A DNA stretch of 64,000 nt from Clostridiales bacterium (GTDB lineage Bacteria; Bacillota; Clostridia; Christensenellales; CAG-138). Made by a program: the position numbers and the translations under genes. Position 1 is the first letter of the stretch. Each line of letters starts with the position of its first letter. Where the stretch lies: assembly GCA_019416935.1 (NCBI GenBank), contig DXWI01000001.1, positions 62,001-126,000 on the forward strand. Reading direction: 5' to 3'. Below, piece by piece: positions 36,092 through 44,531 of the stretch. The notes under the pieces were generated by a model. It was not told the DNA's origin, did not search any database, and was given only the letters and a program-made list of their open reading frames with translations.

Positions 36092-36834
36092 TCTTTGTCT
36101 CCGCCTTCCGTATGGTTTCGTGTGGTGATCGCGAACGTTTCGCCGCGCCCCGCAGGCGCGCAAACCTCCTCCAGCTTTCCGTCCCGCATTTCGTACACGC
36201 GGTCGGAGATCGCATCCACCAGCGGCCGGTCGTGCGAGATGTGCAGCACCGAAACGCCGTCCCGCTCGACCAAGTCCCGCAGCAGCCGCGCAATCTGCGC
36301 CTGCGCCGTGACGTCGAGCATGGTGGTGGCCTCGTCCGCGATGAGCAGCCTTGGCCGCACACCGAGGCTTCTTGCGATCAGCACGCGCTGCGCCTGCCCG
36401 CCGGACAGCTCTCCGGGGCGGCGGTCGAACAGCGCCGGGTCCAGCCGCGCGCGCTCCATGAGCCGCCTTGCCTGCGCGCGCGCGTCGCGCCGGCCATGTG
36501 CCAGCCCGTGACAGAGCAGCGGCTCGGCGATCGCGTCGCCCACGCGCTGGCGCGGGTCGAGCGAGGCGTAGGGCTGCTGCGGGATGAGCTGGACAAGGCG
36601 GCGAAGCGCCGGCTGAAACCGCCCGTTCGGCAGCAGCGGCTCGCCGTCAAACAGCGCCTCCCCGGCGTCCGGCCGCACGGTGCCGCACAGAATGCGCGCG
36701 AGCGTCGACTTTCCCGACCCGCTTGCGCCGACGATGCTCACCAGCTCCACCGGCTCCACGGAGAGCGACGCACCGTTGAGCACGCGGCGGTCCTTGTACC
36801 GTTTTTGGATGTCCCGCGCCTCCAGCAGGCTCAT
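36088..36834 (-). CDS. nikE: ABC importer ATPase, NikE/DppF type
   Basis: 248 residues. Walker A G-A-S-G-S-G-K-S-T, signature L-S-G-G-Q-A-Q-R-V, Walker B L-L-I-A-D-E-A-T-T-M-L-D and the switch H-I-S-H-D. Short for a DppF, without the long C-terminal oligopeptide extension, as in NikE. Overlaps both neighbours by 4 bases. Confidence 0.88.
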   Translation of the reverse strand: MSLLEARDIQKRYKDRRVLNGASLSVEPVELVSIVGASGSGKSTLARILCGTVRPDAGEALFDGEPLLPNGRFQPALRRLVQLIPQQPYASLDPRQRVGDAIAEPLLCHGLAHGRRDARAQARRLMERARLDPALFDRRPGELSGGQAQRVLIARSLGVRPRLLIADEATTMLDVTAQAQIARLLRDLVERDGVSVLHISHDRPLVDAISDRVYEMRDGKLEEVCAPAGRGETFAITTRNHTEGGDKE

Positions 36835-37625
36835 ACCAGCCTCCTGTCCACGTGCGAGAGCGCGTGCGGCAGCGAGCAGATCAGCTCGTGCGTATGCACC
36901 GACTGCGGATTTCTCAGCACATCCCGCGTGTTCCCATATTCCTCCGCCCGCCCGTCCCGCAGCACGAGCAGCCGGTCGCTCGCCGCCGCCACGGAGATAT
37001 CGTGCGTGATGAGCAGCACGGCCGCGCGGGAGAACACCCGTTTGAGGCTCTCGAGGAACAGCGCGACGTTGTCCCGATCGACGCCCTTGGTCGGTTCATC
37101 CGCGATCACGAGCCGCGGCGCGCCGGCCGACGCCATCGCCATGACCACGCGCTGCGCCATGCCGCCCGAGAGCTGAAACGGGTAGGAGCGAAGCACGCGC
37201 TCGGGCTCCGAAAAGCCGAGCCCGCCGAGCAGCGATTCCATCCGATCCTGCCGCGCCGCGCGGCGCACGCCGTTTCGCTTCAGGCACTCCGCCATCTGGC
37301 GGCGAACGGTCAAAGACGGATTCAAAAAGTCCGCGCCGCTCTGCGGCAGCAGCACCATGTCCCTCCCGAGCAGCGCCCGACGGCGCGCCGGCCTTTGCCC
37401 GTTCAGCTCCGCGCCATCAAGGCGGATGCTGCCCGTCATCTCACAGTTGTCCGGCAGCAGGCCGAGGATGGCCATGGCGGTCATCGTCTTGCCGCAGCCG
37501 GAGCGACCGACGATCGCAAGCCGCTCGCCCTCGTCCACCGCAAACGAAAGCGACCGGACGATCCGGTTTTTGGAACCGTCCTTCATTTCGCCGGTGATCG
37601 ATAGTCCCTCCACGGTCAGTCCCAC
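36831..37625 (-). CDS. nikD: ABC importer ATPase, NikD/DppD type
   Basis: 264 residues. Walker A G-R-S-G-C-G-K-T-M-T, signature Q-L-S-G-G-M-A-Q-R-V, Walker B L-V-I-A-D-E-P-T-K-G-V-D and L-I-T-H-D. First gene of the nickel/lar operon. Start is GTG 37625, with AAGGAGG 5 bases upstream. A 12-codon frame (37654-37616) with its own GGGAGG overlaps this start and may couple translation to the leader. Confidence 0.85.
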   Translation of the reverse strand: MGLTVEGLSITGEMKDGSKNRIVRSLSFAVDEGERLAIVGRSGCGKTMTAMAILGLLPDNCEMTGSIRLDGAELNGQRPARRRALLGRDMVLLPQSGADFLNPSLTVRRQMAECLKRNGVRRAARQDRMESLLGGLGFSEPERVLRSYPFQLSGGMAQRVVMAMASAGAPRLVIADEPTKGVDRDNVALFLESLKRVFSRAAVLLITHDISVAAASDRLLVLRDGRAEEYGNTRDVLRNPQSVHTHELICSLPHALSHVDRRLV

Positions 37626-37849
37626 GGCAGCCTCCTTCCAAAAACAAAAGCCATGAAAACGCGCCTCCCTACAGGGTGACAAACGCCTTCATGGCAATCG
37701 TATACGCTCTGATCCGTTCTGTTTTGGCCAAGCGGCGGCCCATTCGCTTTGCGTCAGGCCACAGCGCGCCGGAGAACGCTGCGCCCTCTTGAAGAGCGCG
37801 GCAGACCGCGTTTTGACGGTCTGCGGTTCCCTTGGGGAACCCTCCTTGT
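37626..37849 (-). promoter_or_regulatory. Structured ~220-base 5' leader of the nik-lar operon
   Basis: Between the promoter and nikD the RNA would form a GGTTCCC/GGGAACC hairpin (near 37827-37843) and a GCAGACCG/CGGTCTGC hairpin (37801-37824), with further GC-rich pairing after them. It ends with a ribosome-binding site and a 12-codon frame overlapping the nikD start. It does not match the NiCo riboswitch consensus as I know it. A regulatory role is inferred only. Confidence 0.45.
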
Positions 37850-37878
37850 ATGATACCGGCAGACAGGCCCCGTGTCAA
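37850..37878 (-). promoter_or_regulatory. Promoter of the nik-lar operon
   Basis: Minus strand TTGACA (37873-37878), 17-base spacer, TATCAT (37850-37855), just after the end of the preceding operon. Confidence 0.75.
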
Positions 37879-37888
37879 GGCAAACCCG

Positions 37889-38614
37889 TCACAGCACGAT
37901 CAAAAGTACGCCGCTCACGAGCATGAACCCATAGACCGCCTTCTTGAGTACGTCGCGGTTCATGCGGTTGAACACGAGCTTGCCCGCCGCCGCGCCGAGC
38001 GCCACGGCAAGAATGCTGTACAGGAACGCCCGAAGCACCGTGCCCGTCAGAAAGCCGGAGAAACCGTGCAGCGCCGTGGAATAGACCGCCACCATCGCAA
38101 AAAAGGTCTGAATCGTGGCCAGATAGTCCTCCTTCTCCTCCATGGAGAGCAGATACAGCGACATCGGCACGCCGGCCATGCAGAACAGGCCCCCGAGCAC
38201 GCCGCTCACCGCGCCGGTGACGAGGCCGGCAGCGCGCGTCATGCGGATGTGCAGCCGGCCCTGCAAAAAGATCATGTAGATCCCGAGCCCGATGAGCCCA
38301 ATGCCGAGCAGCGTCTGCATCACGCCGTTCGGGTCGGCCGCCACGATGCGCACCATCACGAAGGACACCGGCACATACGCAAGAAACGGCCAGAGGATGA
38401 CCTTCCACCGGATGTGCCCGCGAAGGCGCAGCATGAACGCCGCGCTCACGCAGAGCATCAAAAGGTTGGAGAGTCCCGCCGCCTCGCCGAAGCTCGGCAT
38501 GAGCGCGGAGAGCACGCCCATCACCACGACAGCAAAGCCGAACCCGCAGGCCGCCTGTACAAAGCTGCCGAGAAAGCAGATGCCCAGGATCAGGGCAAAC
38601 GCCGCCGTATCCAT
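37889..38614 (-). CDS. TauE/SafE-family permease coupled to the LarA homologue
   Basis: 241 residues, about eight membrane helices with the family's two-fold internal repeat (G-S-F-V-Q-A-A-C-G-F-G-F in the first half, G-A-V-S-G-V-L-G-G-L-F in the second). TauE/SafE proteins export anions such as sulfite, sulfoacetate or other organic acids. Its ATG overlaps the LarA-homologue stop as TGATG, so the two are co-translated and it probably moves a related anion. Upstream in-frame ATG codons lie within the larA coding region. Confidence 0.82.
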   Translation of the reverse strand: MDTAAFALILGICFLGSFVQAACGFGFAVVVMGVLSALMPSFGEAAGLSNLLMLCVSAAFMLRLRGHIRWKVILWPFLAYVPVSFVMVRIVAADPNGVMQTLLGIGLIGLGIYMIFLQGRLHIRMTRAAGLVTGAVSGVLGGLFCMAGVPMSLYLLSMEEKEDYLATIQTFFAMVAVYSTALHGFSGFLTGTVLRAFLYSILAVALGAAAGKLVFNRMNRDVLKKAVYGFMLVSGVLLIVL

Positions 38615-40068
38615 CAGCCCTGATACGGTTCGTCTGCCATGCACAGGTGCACCGCGCTGAGCTTGAACGTGCGCGGTAGCGCGAGAATGTTCGGGGTTTC
38701 GCCCACAAACTTCTTCTTCGCGTCCAGAAGCGCCTCTTCAAACGTTGCGCGGGTCTTGAGTCCCATGCCGCGCGCCCAGCCCGGCTCCTTTGCGCCGACG
38801 ATATAGATCGCGGCGGTGTTCATCTCCGCGATGTGGCCGCAGCTCATCATGGAGAAGCCGTGGTACGGGTGGAACGCGCCGTGGAAGCGGTAGCGGTCGA
38901 TATAGTCCTGCCGCTTGCCGAACGACTCGCCATAGGCGTTCATGTCGGGCAGCGTGTTGCCGTTCTTTTGAAAGACGTCGTAGATCTCGCGCGCATACGG
39001 CCAGCGTTCATCGTTGAAAAACCCGTCGCACGCGGAGAAGCAGATATAGACGCACCGGTCGCTCATGATGCGCTTGTGCCGGATGACCTGCGCGGAGAGC
39101 GCCTGCATGAGCTGGATGGGGTTGGTGCCCATGCCGTCGCCGTAGTGGAAGTTCTGCGGCATGCCGAACACGACCACATCGTACTTCTTTTTGGCCCACG
39201 GCACATAGGTGCGGCGGTCGGCCATCTTCCACGACAGCGGCTGCATCTCCTTTGCGTAGCCGCTCCAGATCTCGATCTGGCGGGAATTGGTGTCGAGCAC
39301 CGCGTCGCAGCAGAAGAACTTCTTGCCCATGCACGCTTCCATGTGCTGTCCGATCTCATCGAACTTATGGCGCATGAGCGAATGGGTCGAAACCGGCGTG
39401 AAATCCTGCTGGTGCATGACGGACGGCACATGGTGCGTGGCGATGCTCCTCCAGTGCGTGATGCCGGTGGCGCAGTGCTTGTAGCCGCCGGAGTAGCCGC
39501 CGTACGGATTGCCCTGCACATGGCCGATCAGAATGGCCACATCGGATTCGTAGACCTGCTTGTTCATGATCACGACGTCGCCGCGCTTCGTCGTGCCGAG
39601 ATCAACGAGGTTGTCGTAGTCCTCGCTGTCGTGGCTCGTGATCTGGCCGGATGGATAGAACTCGTTGAACAGCGCGTCCCCGAGGATCTTCTGCATCTCC
39701 TCGACGTTCGTGCGCGGGTGCAGGCCGTTCGAAAAGATGAGCAGGATATCCCGCTTATCAACGCCCGCTTTGTACAGCTCGTCGAGAATCACGCGGATGG
39801 ACACGCGGCGGTGCGCCGTCTCCTGCAGGCCGCCCTTCACGATGTCGGGAATGACGATCGTCACCTTGCTGCCCTTGTGCGCGAGCTTCGAGAGCGGCTC
39901 CATGCCGATGGGGTTCTGGACGCTCTTTTTCGTCGCTTCGTACAGGCTGTCCCAGTCCTGCGGCAGGCAGGCGGGGTCCAGGATCGTTTCGCCCGGCACG
40001 AACACATCGGTGTTCTCCGGAAGATTCGCCGCAATCATGCCCTTTCCGTATTCAAACTGCATTTCCAT
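38614..40068 (-). CDS. LarA homologue: NPN (nickel-pincer) dependent racemase/epimerase, substrate unknown
   Basis: 484 residues, about 60 longer than lactate racemase LarA. The active-site residues of the family can be placed: D75 (I-P-D-I-V), H117 (S-N-G-L-H-P-R-T), H183 (G-H-V-Q-G-N-P), K197 in G-G-Y-S-G-G-Y-K (the cofactor-anchoring Lys) and H213 in A-T-H-H (nickel ligand). It therefore should carry NPN, and larB/C/E and a nickel-type importer lie just downstream. Known LarA homologues racemise or epimerise 2-hydroxyacids (lactate, malate, gluconate and others). Start ATG 40068 after AAAGGAG, overlapping the tpi-like stop by 17 bases. Confidence 0.88.
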   Translation of the reverse strand: MEMQFEYGKGMIAANLPENTDVFVPGETILDPACLPQDWDSLYEATKKSVQNPIGMEPLSKLAHKGSKVTIVIPDIVKGGLQETAHRRVSIRVILDELYKAGVDKRDILLIFSNGLHPRTNVEEMQKILGDALFNEFYPSGQITSHDSEDYDNLVDLGTTKRGDVVIMNKQVYESDVAILIGHVQGNPYGGYSGGYKHCATGITHWRSIATHHVPSVMHQQDFTPVSTHSLMRHKFDEIGQHMEACMGKKFFCCDAVLDTNSRQIEIWSGYAKEMQPLSWKMADRRTYVPWAKKKYDVVVFGMPQNFHYGDGMGTNPIQLMQALSAQVIRHKRIMSDRCVYICFSACDGFFNDERWPYAREIYDVFQKNGNTLPDMNAYGESFGKRQDYIDRYRFHGAFHPYHGFSMMSCGHIAEMNTAAIYIVGAKEPGWARGMGLKTRATFEEALLDAKKKFVGETPNILALPRTFKLSAVHLCMADEPYQG

Positions 40069-40924
40069 TGCCGTTTCTCCTTTCGCTTCCAATCCCGAGG
40101 TAGAGGCGGATGATCTCCAGATACTCGTCCGGGTAGAACCCGATCTCGCCCGCAAACCGCGTCAGGGCGATCAGGCCGCCGTCGATCTCGTCGATGGAGG
40201 CGAGCATGGCCGCGTTATCCGCTTTGAGGCCGCCGCCGTACACCACGTCGATGCCGCCGGTCTGCGCCTTGATAAAGCGCGCCGTTTCCAAAATCGCGCC
40301 GCGGCCGGCCGGGGTCTTGCCCGGGCCGATGCTCCAAATGGGCTCATAGCCGATCACAACGTTCGCCGTGTCCGCGCCGTCCAGCCCGATCGAGAGCTGC
40401 TTGCCGAGCACCTGCTCCTTGTGCGGCAGTTCCTCGGCGCTCTCGCCGATGCAGTAGAGCACCTTGAGACCCGCGCGCTGCGCGGCGAGCACCTCGCGGT
40501 TCAGCAGCCGGTTCACCGCGTCCGGATCGGTCACGCCCGCCTCGCTGAGCACGCCCGCCTTTTCGCGCCGCTCCTCACAGTGGCCGATGAGCGCCCAGTC
40601 GCAGCCGAGCGCCTTTGCGGCGTTGCCGGTGAGCAGGCTTGTGAACGCGCCGAAATCGCCGCCCACCGCCGTGTCCTCGCGGTGCAGGCCCTGGCAGCCG
40701 AGCTGTACCGGGCTGTCCGCCGTTTTGGCCGCCGCCGCCGAGAGCACATGCGCCTCCGGGAAAAACATGACGTATTCGGCTCCGGCAAACGCCGCGTTCG
40801 ACAGCGCCTCCTGCGTGCCGGAAACGATCGTGTGCGCCCAGTCCGGCACGGGGGCGAGCGCATTGACGCCGCCGTATGCCTTCGGAATGTCAAACCGCTT
40901 GAGGTTCAGAAAAATATGCTTCAT
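40052..40924 (-). CDS. Divergent triose-phosphate isomerase homologue
   Basis: 290 residues, longer than TpiA (about 250). Catalytic parts are kept: N-L-K at 7-9 (for N-x-K), the His of I-G-H-C-E-E-R-R, the Glu of G-Y-E-P-I-W-S-I-G and a C-terminal V-Y-G-G-G-L phosphate loop. The opening F-L-N-L-K-R-F-D-I-P departs from the usual G-N-W-K-M, as in paralogues acting on other sugar phosphates (for example erythrulose phosphate isomerases). It either makes GAP/DHAP or isomerises another ketose phosphate. Confidence 0.8.
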   Translation of the reverse strand: MKHIFLNLKRFDIPKAYGGVNALAPVPDWAHTIVSGTQEALSNAAFAGAEYVMFFPEAHVLSAAAAKTADSPVQLGCQGLHREDTAVGGDFGAFTSLLTGNAAKALGCDWALIGHCEERREKAGVLSEAGVTDPDAVNRLLNREVLAAQRAGLKVLYCIGESAEELPHKEQVLGKQLSIGLDGADTANVVIGYEPIWSIGPGKTPAGRGAILETARFIKAQTGGIDVVYGGGLKADNAAMLASIDEIDGGLIALTRFAGEIGFYPDEYLEIIRLYLGIGSERRNGNGNAV

Positions 40925-41014
40925 GGTTCATCGCCTTTCTATACAATGTGGGATGCTGCGGACCGTGAAAAAACTTCGGCCCTTTGGCAAAAGCCCTGTC
41001 CGGACGCGCTTTTC

Positions 41015-42172
41015 TCAGCGAAGATGCGCAAACGCGGGCAGCGCGCCGCCGAGCAGCGGCAGGCAGTAGTCGGCAAATGCGTCGCTCACCGCAAAGCGCT
41101 CCATCCACTCGGTCGGGAACTTCTTCTCGGTGTTGGCGACCTTTTCGAGCGGCACCTCGACCAGCTGCGCCGCATAGCCGTTTTTGCGCTCCGCACGGAT
41201 GGCGATCATGCTGCCGGTGCGGCCCTCGAGCGCCGAGAGCACCGCGCAGCGGCCCACGCCGTACGCCTCGCGCCGGTCGGTCTCAGAAACGTGCGCCATG
41301 CTCGCGCGGCCGAGCAGGCCCGGCTTTTCCGAACGGGACTTGATCGACAGCTCCTGCATGATGAGGTCGGACAACCGCTGCGCCGCGCCGCCGGGCACCT
41401 TGTGGCCGAACCCGTCCACGATGCCGCTGTCCGCAATCGGCTTGCCGTCAAGGCCGCACACACCCTCGCTGACCGCCACGAGCAGCCCATGCCCGCGCCG
41501 GTACCGGCGCTCGGCCTCCTGCAAAAATGCCTTCGTATCGAGCGGCTGCTCGGGCAGCAGCGTCATCATCTCACAGCCGGATACGGCCGCCCCGAGGCCC
41601 GCCGCCGCCGTCAGCCAGCCCGCGTTGCGGCCCATGACCTCCATGACGACGATATGAATCGGCAGCGCCGAGGCGTCCGCGCCGATCTCGGCCGCGGCCA
41701 CCGCCGCAAAGCGCGCCGCGCTGCCGTAGCCGGGCGAGTGATCCGTCTCGGCCAGATCGTTGTCGATCGTCTTCGGGATGCCGATGACCGACAGCTCCAT
41801 GCCGGAACGCTCAGCCAGCACCGACAGCTTGTGGCAGGTGTCCATCGAATCGTTGCCGCCGTTGTACAAAAGGCACTGGATGTCGTGCTTCTTCAGGCAG
41901 TCGAGCACGGCCGGATAATCCGCCTCGGTCAGCTTTCTGCGGCAGGAGCCGATGGCCGATGCAGGCGTATCGGAGAGCAGCGACACCGTGCTCGCCGGTA
42001 CATCGGTCAGGTCGATGAGATCGTCGTTCAGGATGCCCTCCGCGCCGAACCGCGCGGCAAAGAGTCTGCCGCCGTTCGCCGCGCTGCGCGCGCCCTCGAT
42101 CACGCCCTGCAGCGAGCTGTTCATCACGGGCGTCGGCCCGCCGCCATGCGCCACCAGAATGTTCTTCTTCAT
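41015..42172 (-). CDS. 6-phosphofructokinase, PPi-type motif
   Basis: 385 residues. Phosphofructokinase fold with G-G-G-P-T-P-V near the start, Y-N-G-G-N-D-S at the donor site and P-K-T-I-D-N-D at the active site. The Lys in P-K-T-I-D-N-D and lack of G-G-D-G-S favour pyrophosphate over ATP as donor. M-E-V-M-G-R-N-A-G-W is conserved. It sits between the aldolase and tpi-like genes and should make fructose-1,6-bisphosphate or phosphorylate an analogue. Confidence 0.85.
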   Translation of the reverse strand: MKKNILVAHGGGPTPVMNSSLQGVIEGARSAANGGRLFAARFGAEGILNDDLIDLTDVPASTVSLLSDTPASAIGSCRRKLTEADYPAVLDCLKKHDIQCLLYNGGNDSMDTCHKLSVLAERSGMELSVIGIPKTIDNDLAETDHSPGYGSAARFAAVAAAEIGADASALPIHIVVMEVMGRNAGWLTAAAGLGAAVSGCEMMTLLPEQPLDTKAFLQEAERRYRRGHGLLVAVSEGVCGLDGKPIADSGIVDGFGHKVPGGAAQRLSDLIMQELSIKSRSEKPGLLGRASMAHVSETDRREAYGVGRCAVLSALEGRTGSMIAIRAERKNGYAAQLVEVPLEKVANTEKKFPTEWMERFAVSDAFADYCLPLLGGALPAFAHLR

Positions 42173-42174
42173 GG

Positions 42175-43332
42175 TCAGATTCCTTCTTTTTGATAGCGCT
42201 CGGCCATCTGTTCGAGCGAGACCTGCTCCACGAGCGGCGCCTTGCCGTAGCTGCCGAACTGCACCACCAGCGTGCCGACCGCTTCCTTCACGCCGCGCTC
42301 AAGGCACTCGACCACGGCCGCCACATCCTCGTCCGGAATGCCGCCGTACATGACCGTATCCATGATCGGGGGCAGGAACACGCGCGGGTCAAACGCCTCC
42401 GGATGCGCGTTGAGCAGCGCCCACATCTGGCCGACGGACGCGCTCTCGCGGAGCGCCGGACGATCGCGGAACAGCTCGCGCAGGTTGCGCGTGACGGCCA
42501 GACGGATGTCCGTATCCACGTTGATCTTGCCGATGCCGCACTTGGCGACCTCCTGGAGCTGCTCAATCTTGATGCCGTAGGCGTTCTGCACGTTGCCGCC
42601 GAGTACGTTGATCTCATTCACGATGTACTGCGGCACGGTCGAGCTGCCGTGGCTCACCAGCACGCCAAAGATGTTCTCGTGCATCAGGCATTCCTTCACG
42701 GCAATGGCGATCTCCTTGCGGATGACGGTGTTGGCGCCCTTGTTCGCGCCGTGCTTGGTACCGTAGCTGATGGCGAGGCAGTCCACGCCGGTCTTTTTGA
42801 AAAATTCCACCGCCTTGAGCGGGTTTGTATACGTCGAGGTCGCGGCAAACACATGATCCTCCACGCCCGCGAGCACGCCGAGCTCGCCCTCGACGGTCAC
42901 GCCGCGCGGATGGGCATACTTGACGACCTCGCGCGTGAGCGCAACGTTCTCCTCGAACGGGAGCGAGGAGCCGTCGATCATGACGCTCGTGTAGCCGCCC
43001 GCAATCGCGGCGATGCACGAATCGAGATCTTTGCCGTGGTCGAGGTGCAGCGCTACGGGGATCGGGCTGGTCTCGGCAAAGCGCTTCACCGCCTCAGCGA
43101 TGTTGCGCGCGCCGCGCTTCTTGTCCTCGAGCGTCGCGTTCTGGAAGTCCGTGCGGCCTCCCATAAATCCGTTCGCAAGATCCGCGCCCTGAATGATCGC
43201 GGCCGAACGGAACATCTCGTGTACTTCGATCACGGCCTTGGCCTGCGCCACGGCGTTGACGTTGAATGCACCCTGTGCATAGCGGTATTTGTCCGTCGCT
43301 TCGAGAATGGCTCTCATGGGTACCAGCGGCAT
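42175..43332 (-). CDS. Class II fructose-bisphosphate aldolase family protein
   Basis: 385 residues, somewhat longer than usual. Zinc aldolase with ligands in H-L-D-H-G-K-D (near 96), V-E-G-E-L-G, H-G-A-N-K-G and S-H-G-S-S; I-N-V-D-T-D is also present. Cleaves fructose-1,6-bisphosphate or a related ketose bisphosphate into two trioses. AGGAGG lies upstream of the ATG, and the pfk gene begins 2 bases after the stop. Confidence 0.87.
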   Translation of the reverse strand: MPLVPMRAILEATDKYRYAQGAFNVNAVAQAKAVIEVHEMFRSAAIIQGADLANGFMGGRTDFQNATLEDKKRGARNIAEAVKRFAETSPIPVALHLDHGKDLDSCIAAIAGGYTSVMIDGSSLPFEENVALTREVVKYAHPRGVTVEGELGVLAGVEDHVFAATSTYTNPLKAVEFFKKTGVDCLAISYGTKHGANKGANTVIRKEIAIAVKECLMHENIFGVLVSHGSSTVPQYIVNEINVLGGNVQNAYGIKIEQLQEVAKCGIGKINVDTDIRLAVTRNLRELFRDRPALRESASVGQMWALLNAHPEAFDPRVFLPPIMDTVMYGGIPDEDVAAVVECLERGVKEAVGTLVVQFGSYGKAPLVEQVSLEQMAERYQKEGI

Positions 43333-43364
43333 GGTTGTATTCCTCCTTTATGTCTGTCGACTGT

Positions 43365-44531
43365 TCAGATTTCGGTTTGCGCCCGTTCGGCGCGGATATA
43401 CGTTTTCAAAACGGCGCCCTGCCCGTCGAGCAGCACGAAGCTGGCCTCCGCGCCCGGCCCGATCCGGCCGAGATCGTTTTGCCCCAGCAGCGCCGCCGCA
43501 TTTTTCGACAGCATGCCGGCCGCCGTACCGACGGACGCGCCCGTAAACGCCATGATGTTTTGTAGCGCCCGGTCGAGTGTGAGCGTGCTGCCCGCGCGCA
43601 CGGGCTTTTCCCTGAGCATTGCGTCGCCGTTCACCACGACAATGTCGTTCACGCCGAGGCGGTAATCCCCGTCCGGCAGGCCCGCAGCCATGATGGAGTC
43701 CGTGACCGGCACAACCCGGTCCGTCCCCTTCGTCCTGAGCAGCATGCGCACCGTACCCGGATGCAGGTGCAGCCCGTCCAGAATGGCCTCGCAGTACACA
43801 TCGCTCGCGAGCGCCGCGCCCATCAGCCCTGGTTCGTGCTGGTGGAACAGCCGCATGGCGTTGAACGTGTGCGTGATCGAACGCGCGCCCGCATCCACGG
43901 CGGCCATGGCCTCAGCGAACGTCGCGTTCGAGTGGCCGAGCGAAACCAGAATGCCCTCCGCCGCCAAAGCGGGAATGATCTCCGTCACGCCGGCAACCTC
44001 CGGCGCAACGGTGATCGAGCGGATGGCGCCCGCCGCAGCGCGCTGATAGCGGCGCACAAGCTCGATATCGCCGGTCCGAAGCAGGTGTTTTGGCATCGCG
44101 CCCGCATAAGCCTCTTCCAGAAACGGCCCTTCGAGATGGATGCCGAGCAGTCTTGCGCCGCCCGTCTGACGCTGCTTCTCAGCGTCCATCAGCTCGCGCG
44201 CCGCGCCGATGGCCCGGAGCGTCCGCTCCTCCGTGTCGGTCAGAATGCTGCAAAGCCAGCCCGTCACGCCGTGCGCGGCAAAAAAGCGGCTGATGCGAAG
44301 AAGTCCCTCCGCGTCGGCGGCGTTGACGTCCACGCCCACGGCGCCGTGCGTGTGCAGATCCAAAAATCCGGGCGCGAGCAGCGCGCCCTCTGCGTCGAGC
44401 ACCGCCGCATCCGCCGGTTCGGGCGTCTTTCCCACGGCGATGATCACGCCGTCCTCGGCCAGCATAGACCCGCTCTCCCATACGCCGCCGCGCAGCAGCC
44501 GCGCGTTTTTGACGAGCAGCCGCCGCTTCAT
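43365..44531 (-). CDS. nagA: N-acetylglucosamine-6-phosphate deacetylase NagA
   Basis: 388 residues. Amidohydrolase that deacetylates GlcNAc-6-P. D-L-H-T-H-G near residue 55, H-L-E-G-P-F, G-H-S-N-A-T, H-T-F-N-A-M and V-T-D-S-I-M-A-A-G are all present in order. The ATG at 44531 overlaps the nagB stop (ATGA). Product GlcN-6-P feeds NagB. Confidence 0.92.
   Translation of the reverse strand: MKRRLLVKNARLLRGGVWESGSMLAEDGVIIAVGKTPEPADAAVLDAEGALLAPGFLDLHTHGAVGVDVNAADAEGLLRISRFFAAHGVTGWLCSILTDTEERTLRAIGAARELMDAEKQRQTGGARLLGIHLEGPFLEEAYAGAMPKHLLRTGDIELVRRYQRAAAGAIRSITVAPEVAGVTEIIPALAAEGILVSLGHSNATFAEAMAAVDAGARSITHTFNAMRLFHQHEPGLMGAALASDVYCEAILDGLHLHPGTVRMLLRTKGTDRVVPVTDSIMAAGLPDGDYRLGVNDIVVVNGDAMLREKPVRAGSTLTLDRALQNIMAFTGASVGTAAGMLSKNAAALLGQNDLGRIGPGAEASFVLLDGQGAVLKTYIRAERAQTEI

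Noticed and set aside
37626..37849. NiCo riboswitch before the nickel importer
   Set aside because: The conserved NiCo core was not found; kept only as an unclassified leader.
37669..37878. 69-codon protein upstream of nikD
   Set aside because: Its start codon lies inside the -35 box of the operon promoter, so the transcript would not contain it.
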